This document shows, piece after piece, positions 1-6,572 of a stretch of 8,300 nt of DNA (position 1 is the first letter of the stretch; each line of letters opens with the position of its first letter). This stretch comes from Chloroflexota bacterium (GTDB lineage Bacteria > Chloroflexota > Limnocylindria > Limnocylindrales > CSP1-4). The notes below the pieces were generated by a model. The model saw nothing but the letters and a program-made list of their open reading frames with translations. It searched no databases and had not been told where the DNA came from. The position numbers were made by a program, and so were the translations under genes. Location: NCBI GenBank assembly GCA_015661135.1, contig JACVXW010000037.1:1-8300 (forward strand), read 5' to 3'.

Positions 1-1375
1 GATCGCGCTGCCCGAGGGCTTCGAAAAGCAGTACGGACCCCGCCACCGCGGCATTCAATGATCCGATCGCCCCGCGCATCGGGATCCGGACCATGAGGTC
101 ACAACGGCGCCGGATCGCGGGCGACAGCCCGTGGCCCTCGCTGCCGACGACGATCGCTACGGCGCCGCGAAGGTCCGCCTCTCGCACCGACAGCGGCGCG
201 TCCGCCTCCGAGCCCACGACACGGACGCCACGCACGTGGAGATCCGTCAGGGCGCCGGCCAGGTCGTCCACGGGGCACAGCAGCAAGTGTTCCGTCGCGC
301 CGGCGCTCGCCTTGACGGCCGCGGGGCTCAGCGGCGCCTGGCGCTGCGTCGGGAAGAGAACGCCGTGGACGCCCGCCGCCTCGGCGCTGCGCAGGACGGT
401 CCCAAGGTTCTGGGGGTCCTCCAGCGAGTCCAGGACGAGGATGAACGGCGACTCCCCGCGTTCGATCGCCCGGGCCAGAATCTCTGCCGCTGTCGCAAAG
501 CGGCGCGGCTCGACCACGAGCGCGACGCCCTGGTGCCCGTCAAACCCGGACAGCGCGGTCAGGGATCCCCCCTCGACCTCGACGATCGGGATGCGGAGGG
601 TCGTGGCGTGGAGCACGATCCGCTCCAGGGGCAGGCGCCGCCCCGGCGTCACGAGCAGGCGAATCGCCGGCCGCCGGGCGGCGAACGCTTCCTCGACCGG
701 TCGGCGGCCGGCGATCAGCTCCTCGCCCGGGGCAAGCTGTTCTGCGTCGGCGACGGCCGCCCGGTGAAACTCCGGACGAGCTCCCGCGGGTGGGCGCCAG
801 CGGCCGGGAGGACCCGACGCAGGACGCGCGTGACCAGGGCCGAACGGTCTTGCCGGGCCGGCGTCCGGGCGACGATCGAATGACGGCCGCGGTCGGCCGA
901 CCGGCCCTGGGCTGCGGCCGGGCACTGGGCCGCGTTCGAGGCCGGGGCTCCGATCCGGCGCGGGGTCGCGACCCGGATCCGCCGTCCAGGGTGGAGGCCC
1001 GGTACGCCACGGGGGAGGTCGCCGACCGGGCGCCTCCGGGCGGGGATCAACGCGGTCAGGTCGAGGTCCGTCAGGTCCACGGCGAAAACCCGGTCCTCGT
1101 CCGCGTGGCTGCGGCCCGTCGGCAAAACGATCGATCGGCTGCCCCGGCGCACCCGGGCTCGGGCGGTCCGGTCGAATCGGCGGCCGTCCACCGCGCGGCG
1201 CGCCGGACCCGCCCGATGGACGATCTGGGCGCGGTCCGGGTGGCCCGTCGCGGCGCGATCCGCGTGGGCCGTCGCGATGCGGCGCGGGACCGCGCGAGTG
1301 GGGCCGCTTCCCTCCCGGGCCGGAGGGGCGGTGCGGGCGGCCGGCACCGTCGTGGCGGTTCGGTCGATCGCTCAT
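1..1375 (-). CDS. rlmB: TrmH/SpoU-family 23S rRNA 2'-O-methyltransferase, RlmB-like (3' partial, long N-terminal extension)
   Basis: SAM-dependent 2'-O-ribose methyltransferase; RlmB of E. coli modifies G2251 of 23S rRNA, and the same target is inferred here. 458 residues are visible and probably only a few are missing, since the last ones (LLFEALGQRD) match the family's end. The frame was translated by hand and has no stop. Residues 1-215 are an Arg/Pro/Gly-rich extension of low complexity. The substrate-binding domain (about 218-295) has ELIAGRRPVEEAF and GHQG (280-283). The SPOUT catalytic domain (about 310-458) carries motif 1 LEDPQNLGTVLR (Asn323, Arg329), KASAGATE, motif 2 VVGSEGHGLS (Glu413) and motif 3 IPMRGAIGSLN (Met433, Asn441), so the knot and active site look intact. 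The start is ATG at 1375, overlapping the cysS stop as ATGA, with GAGG seven bases upstream. The only other in-frame start before the conserved domain is GTG at 925 (residue 151). Confidence 0.93.
   Translation of the reverse strand, partial: MSDRPNRHDGAGRPHRPSGPGGKRPHSRGPAPHRDGPRGSRRDGPPGPRPDRPSGGSGAPRGGRPPIRPDRPSPGAPGQPIDRFADGPQPRGRGPGFRRGPDGPRPDRVDPRPEAPGRRPPPWRTGPPPWTADPGRDPAPDRSPGLERGPVPGRSPGPVGRPRPSFDRRPDAGPARPFGPGHARPASGPPGRWRPPAGARPEFHRAAVADAEQLAPGEELIAGRRPVEEAFAARRPAIRLLVTPGRRLPLERIVLHATTLRIPIVEVEGGSLTALSGFDGHQGVALVVEPRRFATAAEILARAIERGESPFILVLDSLEDPQNLGTVLRSAEAAGVHGVLFPTQRQAPLSPAAVKASAGATEHLLLCPVDDLAGALTDLHVRGVRVVGSEADAPLSVREADLRGAVAIVVGSEGHGLSPAIRRRCDLMVRIPMRGAIGSLNAAVAGSVLLFEALGQRD
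729..1375 (-). other. Low-complexity, probably disordered N-terminal extension of RlmB
   Basis: This segment encodes residues 1-216 of the RlmB-like protein. By hand count the first 200 residues contain about 55 Pro, 40 Arg, 37 Gly and 16 Asp, only one Lys and very few large hydrophobics. Short motifs recur: GPRPDRPS (47-54), RPDRPS (68-73), GPRPDR (103-108) and several DGPR/DGPP units. These repeats use different synonymous codons, for example CGC CCA GAT CGT CCA TCG against CGA CCG GAC CGC CCG AGC. They are therefore repeats of protein composition rather than of DNA. A basic disordered tail that binds RNA is plausible by analogy with Arg/Gly-rich regions elsewhere; this is inference. Shorter basic extensions occur on actinobacterial relatives. 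Confidence 0.8.
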
Positions 1376-2778
1376 CGACCGGCCTCGGTGCGCCGCCAGC
1401 GCTGTCCGTCGCGGGTGTCCTCGACAGTAATCCCGCGTCCGGCCAGCTCGTCCCGCAGCTCGTCGGAGCGCGCCCATTCGCGGTTCGCCCGGGCGGTTCT
1501 GCGCTGCTCGATCAGGGCGGCGAGATCGGGCTCCAGGGCTTCCGCCGCATCCGGCAGGATCCCGAGGACCCCATCCAGATCGCGGATCAGGGCCGCGATT
1601 CGGGCGGCATCTCCGGTCGAAATCGACCGCGCGGCCAGCCGCCGGTTCGCTTCGCGAACCACATCGAAGATCGCAGCCAGGCCGGCCGAAACGTTGAGGT
1701 CGTCATCGAGCGCCGTCTCGAACGCGGCCCTCGTGCCGTCCAGCAATCCGCCCACGGTGGCGTCGTCTCCGTGATCGGACTCGTAGGCGTCCAGGGCGGC
1801 CACCGCCGTGTCCAGCCGGTCCAGCGCGGCCGTGGCTGCCTCAACGGTCGCCTCGGAGTAGTCCAGCCCCTGGCGGTAGTGCACGGCCAGCAGCACGTAC
1901 CGAATCGCTCGTGCCGGGACGCCGGCTCCGAGCAGGTCTGCGACCCTCGCGAAGTTGCCGGTCGACTTGGCCATCTTCTCGCCGCCCATTCGAAGGTGGG
2001 CGCAATGGAGCCACGTCCGCACGAACCGCGTCCCCGTCGCTGCCTCGCTCTGGGCGATCTCGTCCTCATGATGCGGAAACACCAGGTCGACGCCACCGGT
2101 GTGAATGTCGAAGGATTCGCCGAGGTGGCGCATGCTCATTGCCGAGCATTCGATGTGCCAGCCCGGCCGGCCGGGGCCCAGGCTGGTCGTCCACGACGGT
2201 TCGTCCGCCTTGGGACCCTTCCACAGCGCGAAATCCCGGACGTCGTCCTTGCCGTATTCGTCGGCCTCGACCCTCTCCCCCACCCGAAGGTTCTCGGGGT
2301 CCAGGCGGGCGAGCCGACCGTACTCGGGCCAGGACGAGATCCGGAAGAAGATGGAGCCGTCCTCCACACGATAGGCATGGCCCTTGGCCAGGAGCACTTC
2401 GATCAGGAGGACGATCTCGTTGATGTGCCGAGTGGCGCGCGGGAGCACGTCGGGCGAGGTCATCCGGAGCGCGCTCGCGTCCGCCAGGAAGCGCTCGATC
2501 CAGCGATTCGCCAGCCCCTCGATCGATGCCCGGTCAGCCCGGGCACCACGGATGATCTTGTCGTCGATGTCGGTGATGTTCATCACCCAGGTGACTCGGA
2601 GCCCCCGGTATCGGAGGTAGCGGACCAGCAGGTCGGCGAACAGGAACGACCGGAAGTTGCCGACATGCGCCGGGCCGTAGACCGTTGGTCCACAGCTGTA
2701 GATCCGGACATGGCCCGGCTCGAGCGGCTCGAGCGGCTGGAGCTCGCCGCTCAGCGTGTCGTGAAGGCGGATGGTCAT
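1372..2778 (-). CDS. cysS: Cysteinyl-tRNA synthetase
   Basis: Class I aminoacyl-tRNA synthetase that charges tRNA-Cys in the cytoplasm. The 468 residues compare with 461 in E. coli. The N-terminus MTIRLHDTLSG aligns with the family start, and the frame stays open far upstream inside ispDF, so the ATG at 2778 was chosen by homology. Visible features: PTVYGPAHVGNFRSF, in which HVGN (38-41) is the HIGH motif; NITDIDDKI; zinc ligands Cys29, Cys211, His236 and Glu240 (equivalent to Cys28, Cys209, His234 and Glu238 of E. coli); KMAKS (268-272) as the KMSKS loop; the DALR-type helical region with ALDDDLN (Asn362); and a C-terminal end with SDELRDEL and GITVEDT. All residues required for zinc-dependent cysteine discrimination are present. 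The absence of MshC-type features argues against the mycothiol paralogue. Start and stop both overlap the neighbouring genes as ATGA. Confidence 0.97.
   Translation of the reverse strand: MTIRLHDTLSGELQPLEPLEPGHVRIYSCGPTVYGPAHVGNFRSFLFADLLVRYLRYRGLRVTWVMNITDIDDKIIRGARADRASIEGLANRWIERFLADASALRMTSPDVLPRATRHINEIVLLIEVLLAKGHAYRVEDGSIFFRISSWPEYGRLARLDPENLRVGERVEADEYGKDDVRDFALWKGPKADEPSWTTSLGPGRPGWHIECSAMSMRHLGESFDIHTGGVDLVFPHHEDEIAQSEAATGTRFVRTWLHCAHLRMGGEKMAKSTGNFARVADLLGAGVPARAIRYVLLAVHYRQGLDYSEATVEAATAALDRLDTAVAALDAYESDHGDDATVGGLLDGTRAAFETALDDDLNVSAGLAAIFDVVREANRRLAARSISTGDAARIAALIRDLDGVLGILPDAAEALEPDLAALIEQRRTARANREWARSDELRDELAGRGITVEDTRDGQRWRRTEAGR
1383..1386 (-). promoter_or_regulatory. Ribosome binding site of rlmB inside cysS
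   Basis: GAGG on the minus strand lies seven bases before the rlmB ATG, within the last codons of cysS. The spacing is ideal and decides in favour of the ATG at 1375, and hence the long N-terminal extension, over the GTG at 925. Confidence 0.7.
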
Positions 2779-4028
2779 CCCTGACCGGGCTCCGGGCGCT
2801 CGATGGTCACGAGGGCGGACGCGGACAGGGCCCGACCGGCGCCCTCCGGCCCGGCGAGGTTGCCCGTGGCGGCCTTGACTGCGACCTCGGCGACCGGGAG
2901 GCCGAGGAGGTCGGCGATTGCGAAGCGCATCGGCTCCAGATGCCCGGCCAGGCGTGGTCGCGCACCGGTGATCGTCAGGTCCACCGCGACCGGTCGCCAG
3001 CCGAGTGTGGCCAGACGCTCGACCACGTTCCGTAGCAGGTCTGCACTTGCGACCCCTCGCGGCGTCCGGTCGTCGGCCGGGAAGAGCCGACCCAGGTCGC
3101 CGAGGGCAGCTGCGCCGAGGAGCGCGTCGCCAACCGCATGCAGGGCAACATCGCCGTCCGAGTGGCCGTGGAGGGCGGGCGCACCGGCAATCTCGAGCCC
3201 GCCGAGGCGCAGCGGACCCCCGGGCCCGAATGCATGGATGTCCGTTCCGGCGCCGACTCGACGATGAAGGATCGCGGCGAGGAGTACGCCGGCGCGGCCA
3301 AGATCGGTGGGCACGGTCACTTTGAGGTTCACAGGGTCTCCGGGGATCGAGTGGACGGGGATTGTACAAGCCGCCAACAGCGCGGCTTCGTCGGTGAACC
3401 TCGCTCCAGCATCCGACGGGTGGGCCGCGAGCGCCTGCCGAAGCAGGGACGCCCGCACCCCCTGGGGCGTCTGGGCCGCGACCAGGTCGGTCCGGTCCAC
3501 GCTCTCGGTGACGCGACCGCCCGTGACCCGCTTGAGGGTGTCGGATACCGGGACGACCGGGATGGCTGCCCCGTGCACAGCCGCCGCACGAGCTACCGAT
3601 CCGACGAGCGCCGGGCTGACCAGCGGTCGGGCGCCGTCGTGGACGAGCACGATCGGATCGCCTCCCTCTACGGCCGATTTGGCAGACCCGTCCCCGGACC
3701 AGATCTCCTCGAGGGCGCGGAACCCGGCCTCGACCGATGCGCCCCTGTGGGAACCCCCGGTCACGACGGCCGAAATTCGACCCGGCAGCAGCGCGTCCAC
3801 GTCGGCCGCGCGGCCGCTCGCGGTCACGACGACTATTCGACCCACCTCCGGCGCGAGGGCGAGGGCGCGAAGCGTCCACCAGAGGAGCGGACGACCGGCC
3901 AGCGGCACGTGGACCTTGTCGGTACCGCCCATCCGCCGGGATTCGCCCGCCGCGACGACGATGACATCGGCGAATCCGGTTACGGCAGCCCTCTTCGAAT
4001 CATCGCCGCCTGCCGTTGCGTCGCCCAC
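2775..4028 (-). CDS. ispDF: Bifunctional IspD/IspF isoprenoid synthesis enzyme
   Basis: Carries out two non-consecutive MEP pathway steps: MEP cytidylyltransferase (IspD) and 2-C-methyl-D-erythritol 2,4-cyclodiphosphate synthase (IspF). The 417 residues form one uninterrupted frame. IspD (about 20-250) shows AAGESRRMGG with Arg32 and Lys38, VHDGARPLV (129-137), ESVDRT with Arg179, AQTPQG (185-190), FTDEA (211-215) and Lys236 in NLKVT. After a very short linker (AILHRR) IspF begins at about 258, with metal ligands Asp263 and His265 (GTDIHAF) and His289 (GHSDGD), then DALLGAAALGDLG and RLFPADD. The usual TTTE-x-LGFxGRGEG segment near the C-terminus is replaced by KAATGNLAGPEGAGR (385-399). The GTG start sits five bases after GAGG. 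The stop overlaps the cysS start as ATGA. The fusion is unambiguous; activity of the IspF half is inferred from its metal site. Confidence 0.95.
   Translation of the reverse strand: MGDATAGGDDSKRAAVTGFADVIVVAAGESRRMGGTDKVHVPLAGRPLLWWTLRALALAPEVGRIVVVTASGRAADVDALLPGRISAVVTGGSHRGASVEAGFRALEEIWSGDGSAKSAVEGGDPIVLVHDGARPLVSPALVGSVARAAAVHGAAIPVVPVSDTLKRVTGGRVTESVDRTDLVAAQTPQGVRASLLRQALAAHPSDAGARFTDEAALLAACTIPVHSIPGDPVNLKVTVPTDLGRAGVLLAAILHRRVGAGTDIHAFGPGGPLRLGGLEIAGAPALHGHSDGDVALHAVGDALLGAAALGDLGRLFPADDRTPRGVASADLLRNVVERLATLGWRPVAVDLTITGARPRLAGHLEPMRFAIADLLGLPVAEVAVKAATGNLAGPEGAGRALSASALVTIERPEPGQG
2790..2793 (-). promoter_or_regulatory. Possible ribosome binding site of cysS
   Basis: GGAG on the minus strand lies 11 bases before the cysS ATG, inside the 3' end of ispDF. 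The spacing is long, so re-initiation at the ATGA overlap may matter more than this site. Confidence 0.35.
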
Positions 4029-4033
4029 GGCGA

Positions 4034-4037
4034 CCTC
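4034..4037 (-). promoter_or_regulatory. Ribosome binding site of ispDF
   Basis: GAGG on the minus strand overlaps the TGA stop of the PIN/TRAM gene and lies five bases before the GTG of ispDF. It supports the GTG at 4028 as the start and suggests translational coupling. Confidence 0.65.
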
Positions 4038-5091
4038 AGTTCTGACGGGGCTGGGCGAAGATCATCCGGCCGGCGACGGTCTGCAACACGCGCGTGACCG
4101 AGACGTCCACCTCGCTGTCCACGAGCCGCGCCCCGCCCTCGACCACGATCATCGTTCCGTCGTCGAGGAAGCCGACTCCCTGGCCCGCCTCCTTGCCCTG
4201 CTGGATGACGCGGATCCGCAGGTCTTCGCCTGGGAGGAGTGCCGGCTTGACCGCGTTGGCGAGCGAATTGATGTTGAGAACGCGCACGCCCTGGAGCTCG
4301 GCAACCCGGTTCAGGTTGAAGTCGTTCGTGAGAACCGCGTGGCTGTATCGCTTGGCGAGGGCAACCAGCTTGGCGTCAACCTCGGCTACCTCGGGTGCGT
4401 CGTCCTCCACGATGATCACGGGCGTCGGAGCGTCCTTCTGCATCCGTGACAGGATCTCGAGGCCGCGCCGGCCGCGGTTCCGTCGGAGGGCATCCGGGCT
4501 GTCTGCGATGTGCTGGATCTCGTCGAGGACGAACCGGGGCACGACTAGCGTGCCGAACAGGAAGCCGGACTCCACAATCTCGGCGATTCGACCATCGATG
4601 ATGGCGCTCGTGTCGACGACGATGTGCGGGTCGCCACGCCGGCCGCCGCCGACCGTATCGGGGCGGCGGACCAGGCCAACGGCTTCCGCCGCGACGAGGA
4701 GATCCTGCCGCTTGGCGACGGTCAGCCCGACCATGCCGAGCCCCAGGAACAACGAGACTCCCACCGGCAACCACGTCCCCAGGGGATCCGGGAAGCCGGA
4801 CAGCGGGGACCCGAGCAGCAGGCCCATGAGGAGCCCAAGGAGGAGTCCGACGACCGCCGTCACGAACTCTGCCGTCGACAGATCCTGTACGCCCCGGGCC
4901 AGCCGGAGCGCGGGGACCACGGTCACGTACGGAAGCACGGAGAAACCGAGGACGGACCAGGCCACGAGCCAGGCGATGACGAGTGCGCCGCCGCCGGGCA
5001 CGTCGCGGAACAGCGCCGCGTCGGAGGTCACGATGACGATCCCGACGAGACCACCAAGAGCGGCGCCCAGTATGCGGATCGAGCGATTCAC
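4036..5091 (-). CDS. Membrane-anchored PIN/TRAM-domain protein (YacL-like)
   Basis: 351 residues with the architecture of B. subtilis YacL: an N-terminal membrane region, a PIN nuclease-like domain and a C-terminal TRAM domain. Hydrophobic segments lie near 6-24, 36-57, 76-97 and 106-124, suggesting four membrane passes with the rest in the cytoplasm. The PIN domain (about 156-275) keeps the acidic set expected for metal binding: Asp160 and Asp166 (VVDTSAIIDGR), Asp190/Glu191, Asp239 and Asp257 (LTNDFNLN). TRAM, a predicted RNA-binding fold, covers about 282-345. The family is presumed to be a ribonuclease, but its substrate is not established to my knowledge. The start is GTG, the first start after an in-frame TGA nine bases upstream; no strong ribosome binding site is visible. 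The gene follows radA after 21 bases, where Firmicutes carry disA between the two. Confidence 0.9.
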   Translation of the reverse strand: MNRSIRILGAALGGLVGIVIVTSDAALFRDVPGGGALVIAWLVAWSVLGFSVLPYVTVVPALRLARGVQDLSTAEFVTAVVGLLLGLLMGLLLGSPLSGFPDPLGTWLPVGVSLFLGLGMVGLTVAKRQDLLVAAEAVGLVRRPDTVGGGRRGDPHIVVDTSAIIDGRIAEIVESGFLFGTLVVPRFVLDEIQHIADSPDALRRNRGRRGLEILSRMQKDAPTPVIIVEDDAPEVAEVDAKLVALAKRYSHAVLTNDFNLNRVAELQGVRVLNINSLANAVKPALLPGEDLRIRVIQQGKEAGQGVGFLDDGTMIVVEGGARLVDSEVDVSVTRVLQTVAGRMIFAQPRQN

Positions 5092-5112
5092 TGGTCGTCA
5101 GCCTAGCATCGG

Positions 5113-6567
5113 TCAGCGACCCGCCGCCACGCTGCGGCCGGCCCTTGCCCCGGCGCCCAGCGCCGATTCCGGGGTGCCGATGGCAGCGTGGATCGCGTCG
5201 CGGAGCGATTCGACCTCGATGACTTCGAGGCCGGGGGCACCTGTCGGCGCGCCGCGCGACGGCTTCGGCACGATCGCGCGGACGAACCCAAGACGTGCCG
5301 CCTCGCGAAGGCGTCGCTCAATGCCGGGCACTGCTCGCAGCTCGCCCAGCAGGCCGACCTCGCCGACGACGACGGTGCCGGGGGCGACGGGTCGGTCCCG
5401 GAGGGAGCTCGCCAGGGCGATTGCGAGGGGCAGGTCGAGGCCCGGTTCGGCGAGTTCCAGGCCGCCCGCCACGTTGGCGTAGACGTCCTGGGTACCGAGA
5501 GCAATGCCGGCCCGCCTCCCAAGCACGGCGATCAGCAGCGCGACGCGGTTGCCGTCCAGCCCGGAGGAACGACGCGCAGGCGTCCCGTAGCCGGCGGGCG
5601 CGACGAGCGCCTGAACCTCGACGAGGAGGGGCCGCGTGCCCTCCATCGTCGCGGCGACGACGCTGCCGGGCGCCGGCTCGGCATGCTCCACCAGAAAGGC
5701 GCGGGCCGGGTCGGGCACTTCGGTGAGTCCATGCTCGCCGAGCTCGAAGACGCCGATCTCCTCGGTCGAGCCGAAGCGATTCTTCGACGCCCGCAGGACG
5801 CGCAGCACGCCGGATCGCTCGCCGCCGAGCTCCAGCACCGCATCGACGAGATGTTCGAGGGCCTTGGGGCCGGCGATGGATCCATCCTTGGTGACGTGAC
5901 CGACAAGGATCACGGCAATGCCGTCGCCCTTGGCCAGCTCCATCAGGCGCAGCGCCGATTCGCGGACCTGGCCGACGCTTCCGGCCGGGCCATCGAGCTC
6001 GTCCACCGTCATCGTCTGGACCGAATCGACGATCACCAGGGCCGGACCCGTAGTCCTGGCGGCTTCCACGATCCGGCCGACTTCGCGCTCCGCGAGAATC
6101 TTGACACCATCCGCAGCCGGACCGCCGAGCAGACCGAGACGGCCTGCGCGCATCCGGACCTGTGCGGCGCTCTCCTCCCCCGTCGCATACAGGACGCTCC
6201 GCGGTTGCCGCGCTCCGACCGCGACCCCGGCCGCCGCCTGCAGAAGGAGCGTCGACTTGCCTACTCCGGGCTCCCCGGCAACGAGGACGACCGATCCCGG
6301 TACGAGGCCGCCACCGAGGACACGGTCAAGTTCCCCGATCCCGATCGGCATGCGCGGCGCGTCGATCACGTCGACCCCGCCGAGAGCAACAGGGGCTACG
6401 GGCTCGCCCCCGGGCGACCGGCCGCCGCCGCGTGTATCGCGGGCGGGCACCCGGACAACCGTCTCGACCAGCGAGTTCCACGCACTGCACGCGCGGCATT
6501 GCCCTTCCCAGCGGAGAAAGGCCTCGCCGCAGCTCTGGCAGACGTAGCGGCTGGCCGCCCGAGCCAC
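5113..6567 (-). CDS. radA: DNA repair protein RadA
   Basis: RadA (Sms) is a RecA-like ATPase that promotes branch migration in recombinational repair. The 484-residue protein is near the usual length of about 450-460. In order: a zinc finger with Cys10, Cys13, Cys24 and Cys27; Walker A GEPGVGKST (98-106, Lys104); Walker B with LVIVDS (Asp181); the RadA signature KNRFG (262-266); and a Lon-like C-terminal domain (about 290-450) with the segment ASSLRDRP. The Ala/Gly/Arg-rich tail of about 20 residues looks dispensable. The start is GTG, giving a protein whose zinc finger begins at the normal distance from the N-terminus. It lies five bases after the clpC stop with no clear Shine-Dalgarno sequence, so translation is probably coupled to clpC. 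The clpC-radA pairing is conserved in Firmicutes. Confidence 0.97.
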   Translation of the reverse strand: MARAASRYVCQSCGEAFLRWEGQCRACSAWNSLVETVVRVPARDTRGGGRSPGGEPVAPVALGGVDVIDAPRMPIGIGELDRVLGGGLVPGSVVLVAGEPGVGKSTLLLQAAAGVAVGARQPRSVLYATGEESAAQVRMRAGRLGLLGGPAADGVKILAEREVGRIVEAARTTGPALVIVDSVQTMTVDELDGPAGSVGQVRESALRLMELAKGDGIAVILVGHVTKDGSIAGPKALEHLVDAVLELGGERSGVLRVLRASKNRFGSTEEIGVFELGEHGLTEVPDPARAFLVEHAEPAPGSVVAATMEGTRPLLVEVQALVAPAGYGTPARRSSGLDGNRVALLIAVLGRRAGIALGTQDVYANVAGGLELAEPGLDLPLAIALASSLRDRPVAPGTVVVGEVGLLGELRAVPGIERRLREAARLGFVRAIVPKPSRGAPTGAPGLEVIEVESLRDAIHAAIGTPESALGAGARAGRSVAAGR

Positions 6568-6572
6568 GGCCG

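Noticed and set aside
720..790. Possible frameshift joining a different N-terminal frame to the SpoU domain
   Set aside because: Hand translation runs through this region in the same frame as the ATG at 1375 with no stop, so no frameshift is needed.
1054..1079. Short direct repeats (ggtcaggtcgaggtccgtcaggtcc type)
   Set aside because: They fall within the RlmB extension and simply encode Gly-Pro-Asp/Arg-Pro-Asp units; too short and degenerate for a regulatory repeat or CRISPR.
715..1347. Minus-strand 210-codon frame with coding-like third positions
   Set aside because: No recognisable motif. Its start and stop lie inside the rlmB frame, and the rlmB frame shows protein-level repeats, an ideal ribosome binding site and a continuous run into the SpoU domains. 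The codon signal is explained by amino-acid composition.
790..2784. Plus-strand open frame of 664 codons antisense to rlmB and cysS
   Set aside because: Its product is Arg/Gly/Ala-rich with no recognisable motif, and it lies opposite clearly conserved domains. Long antisense frames are common in DNA this GC-rich because stop codons are rare.
2779..3879. Upstream in-frame extension of cysS giving an 835-residue protein
   Set aside because: The extra part lies over ispDF in another frame, is Arg/Pro-rich without motifs, and the ATG at 2778 aligns with the normal CysS N-terminus.
4094..5482. Plus-strand 462-codon frame opposite the PIN/TRAM gene and radA
   Set aside because: Ser/Thr/Arg/Pro-rich antisense shadow of two conserved genes, with no motif.
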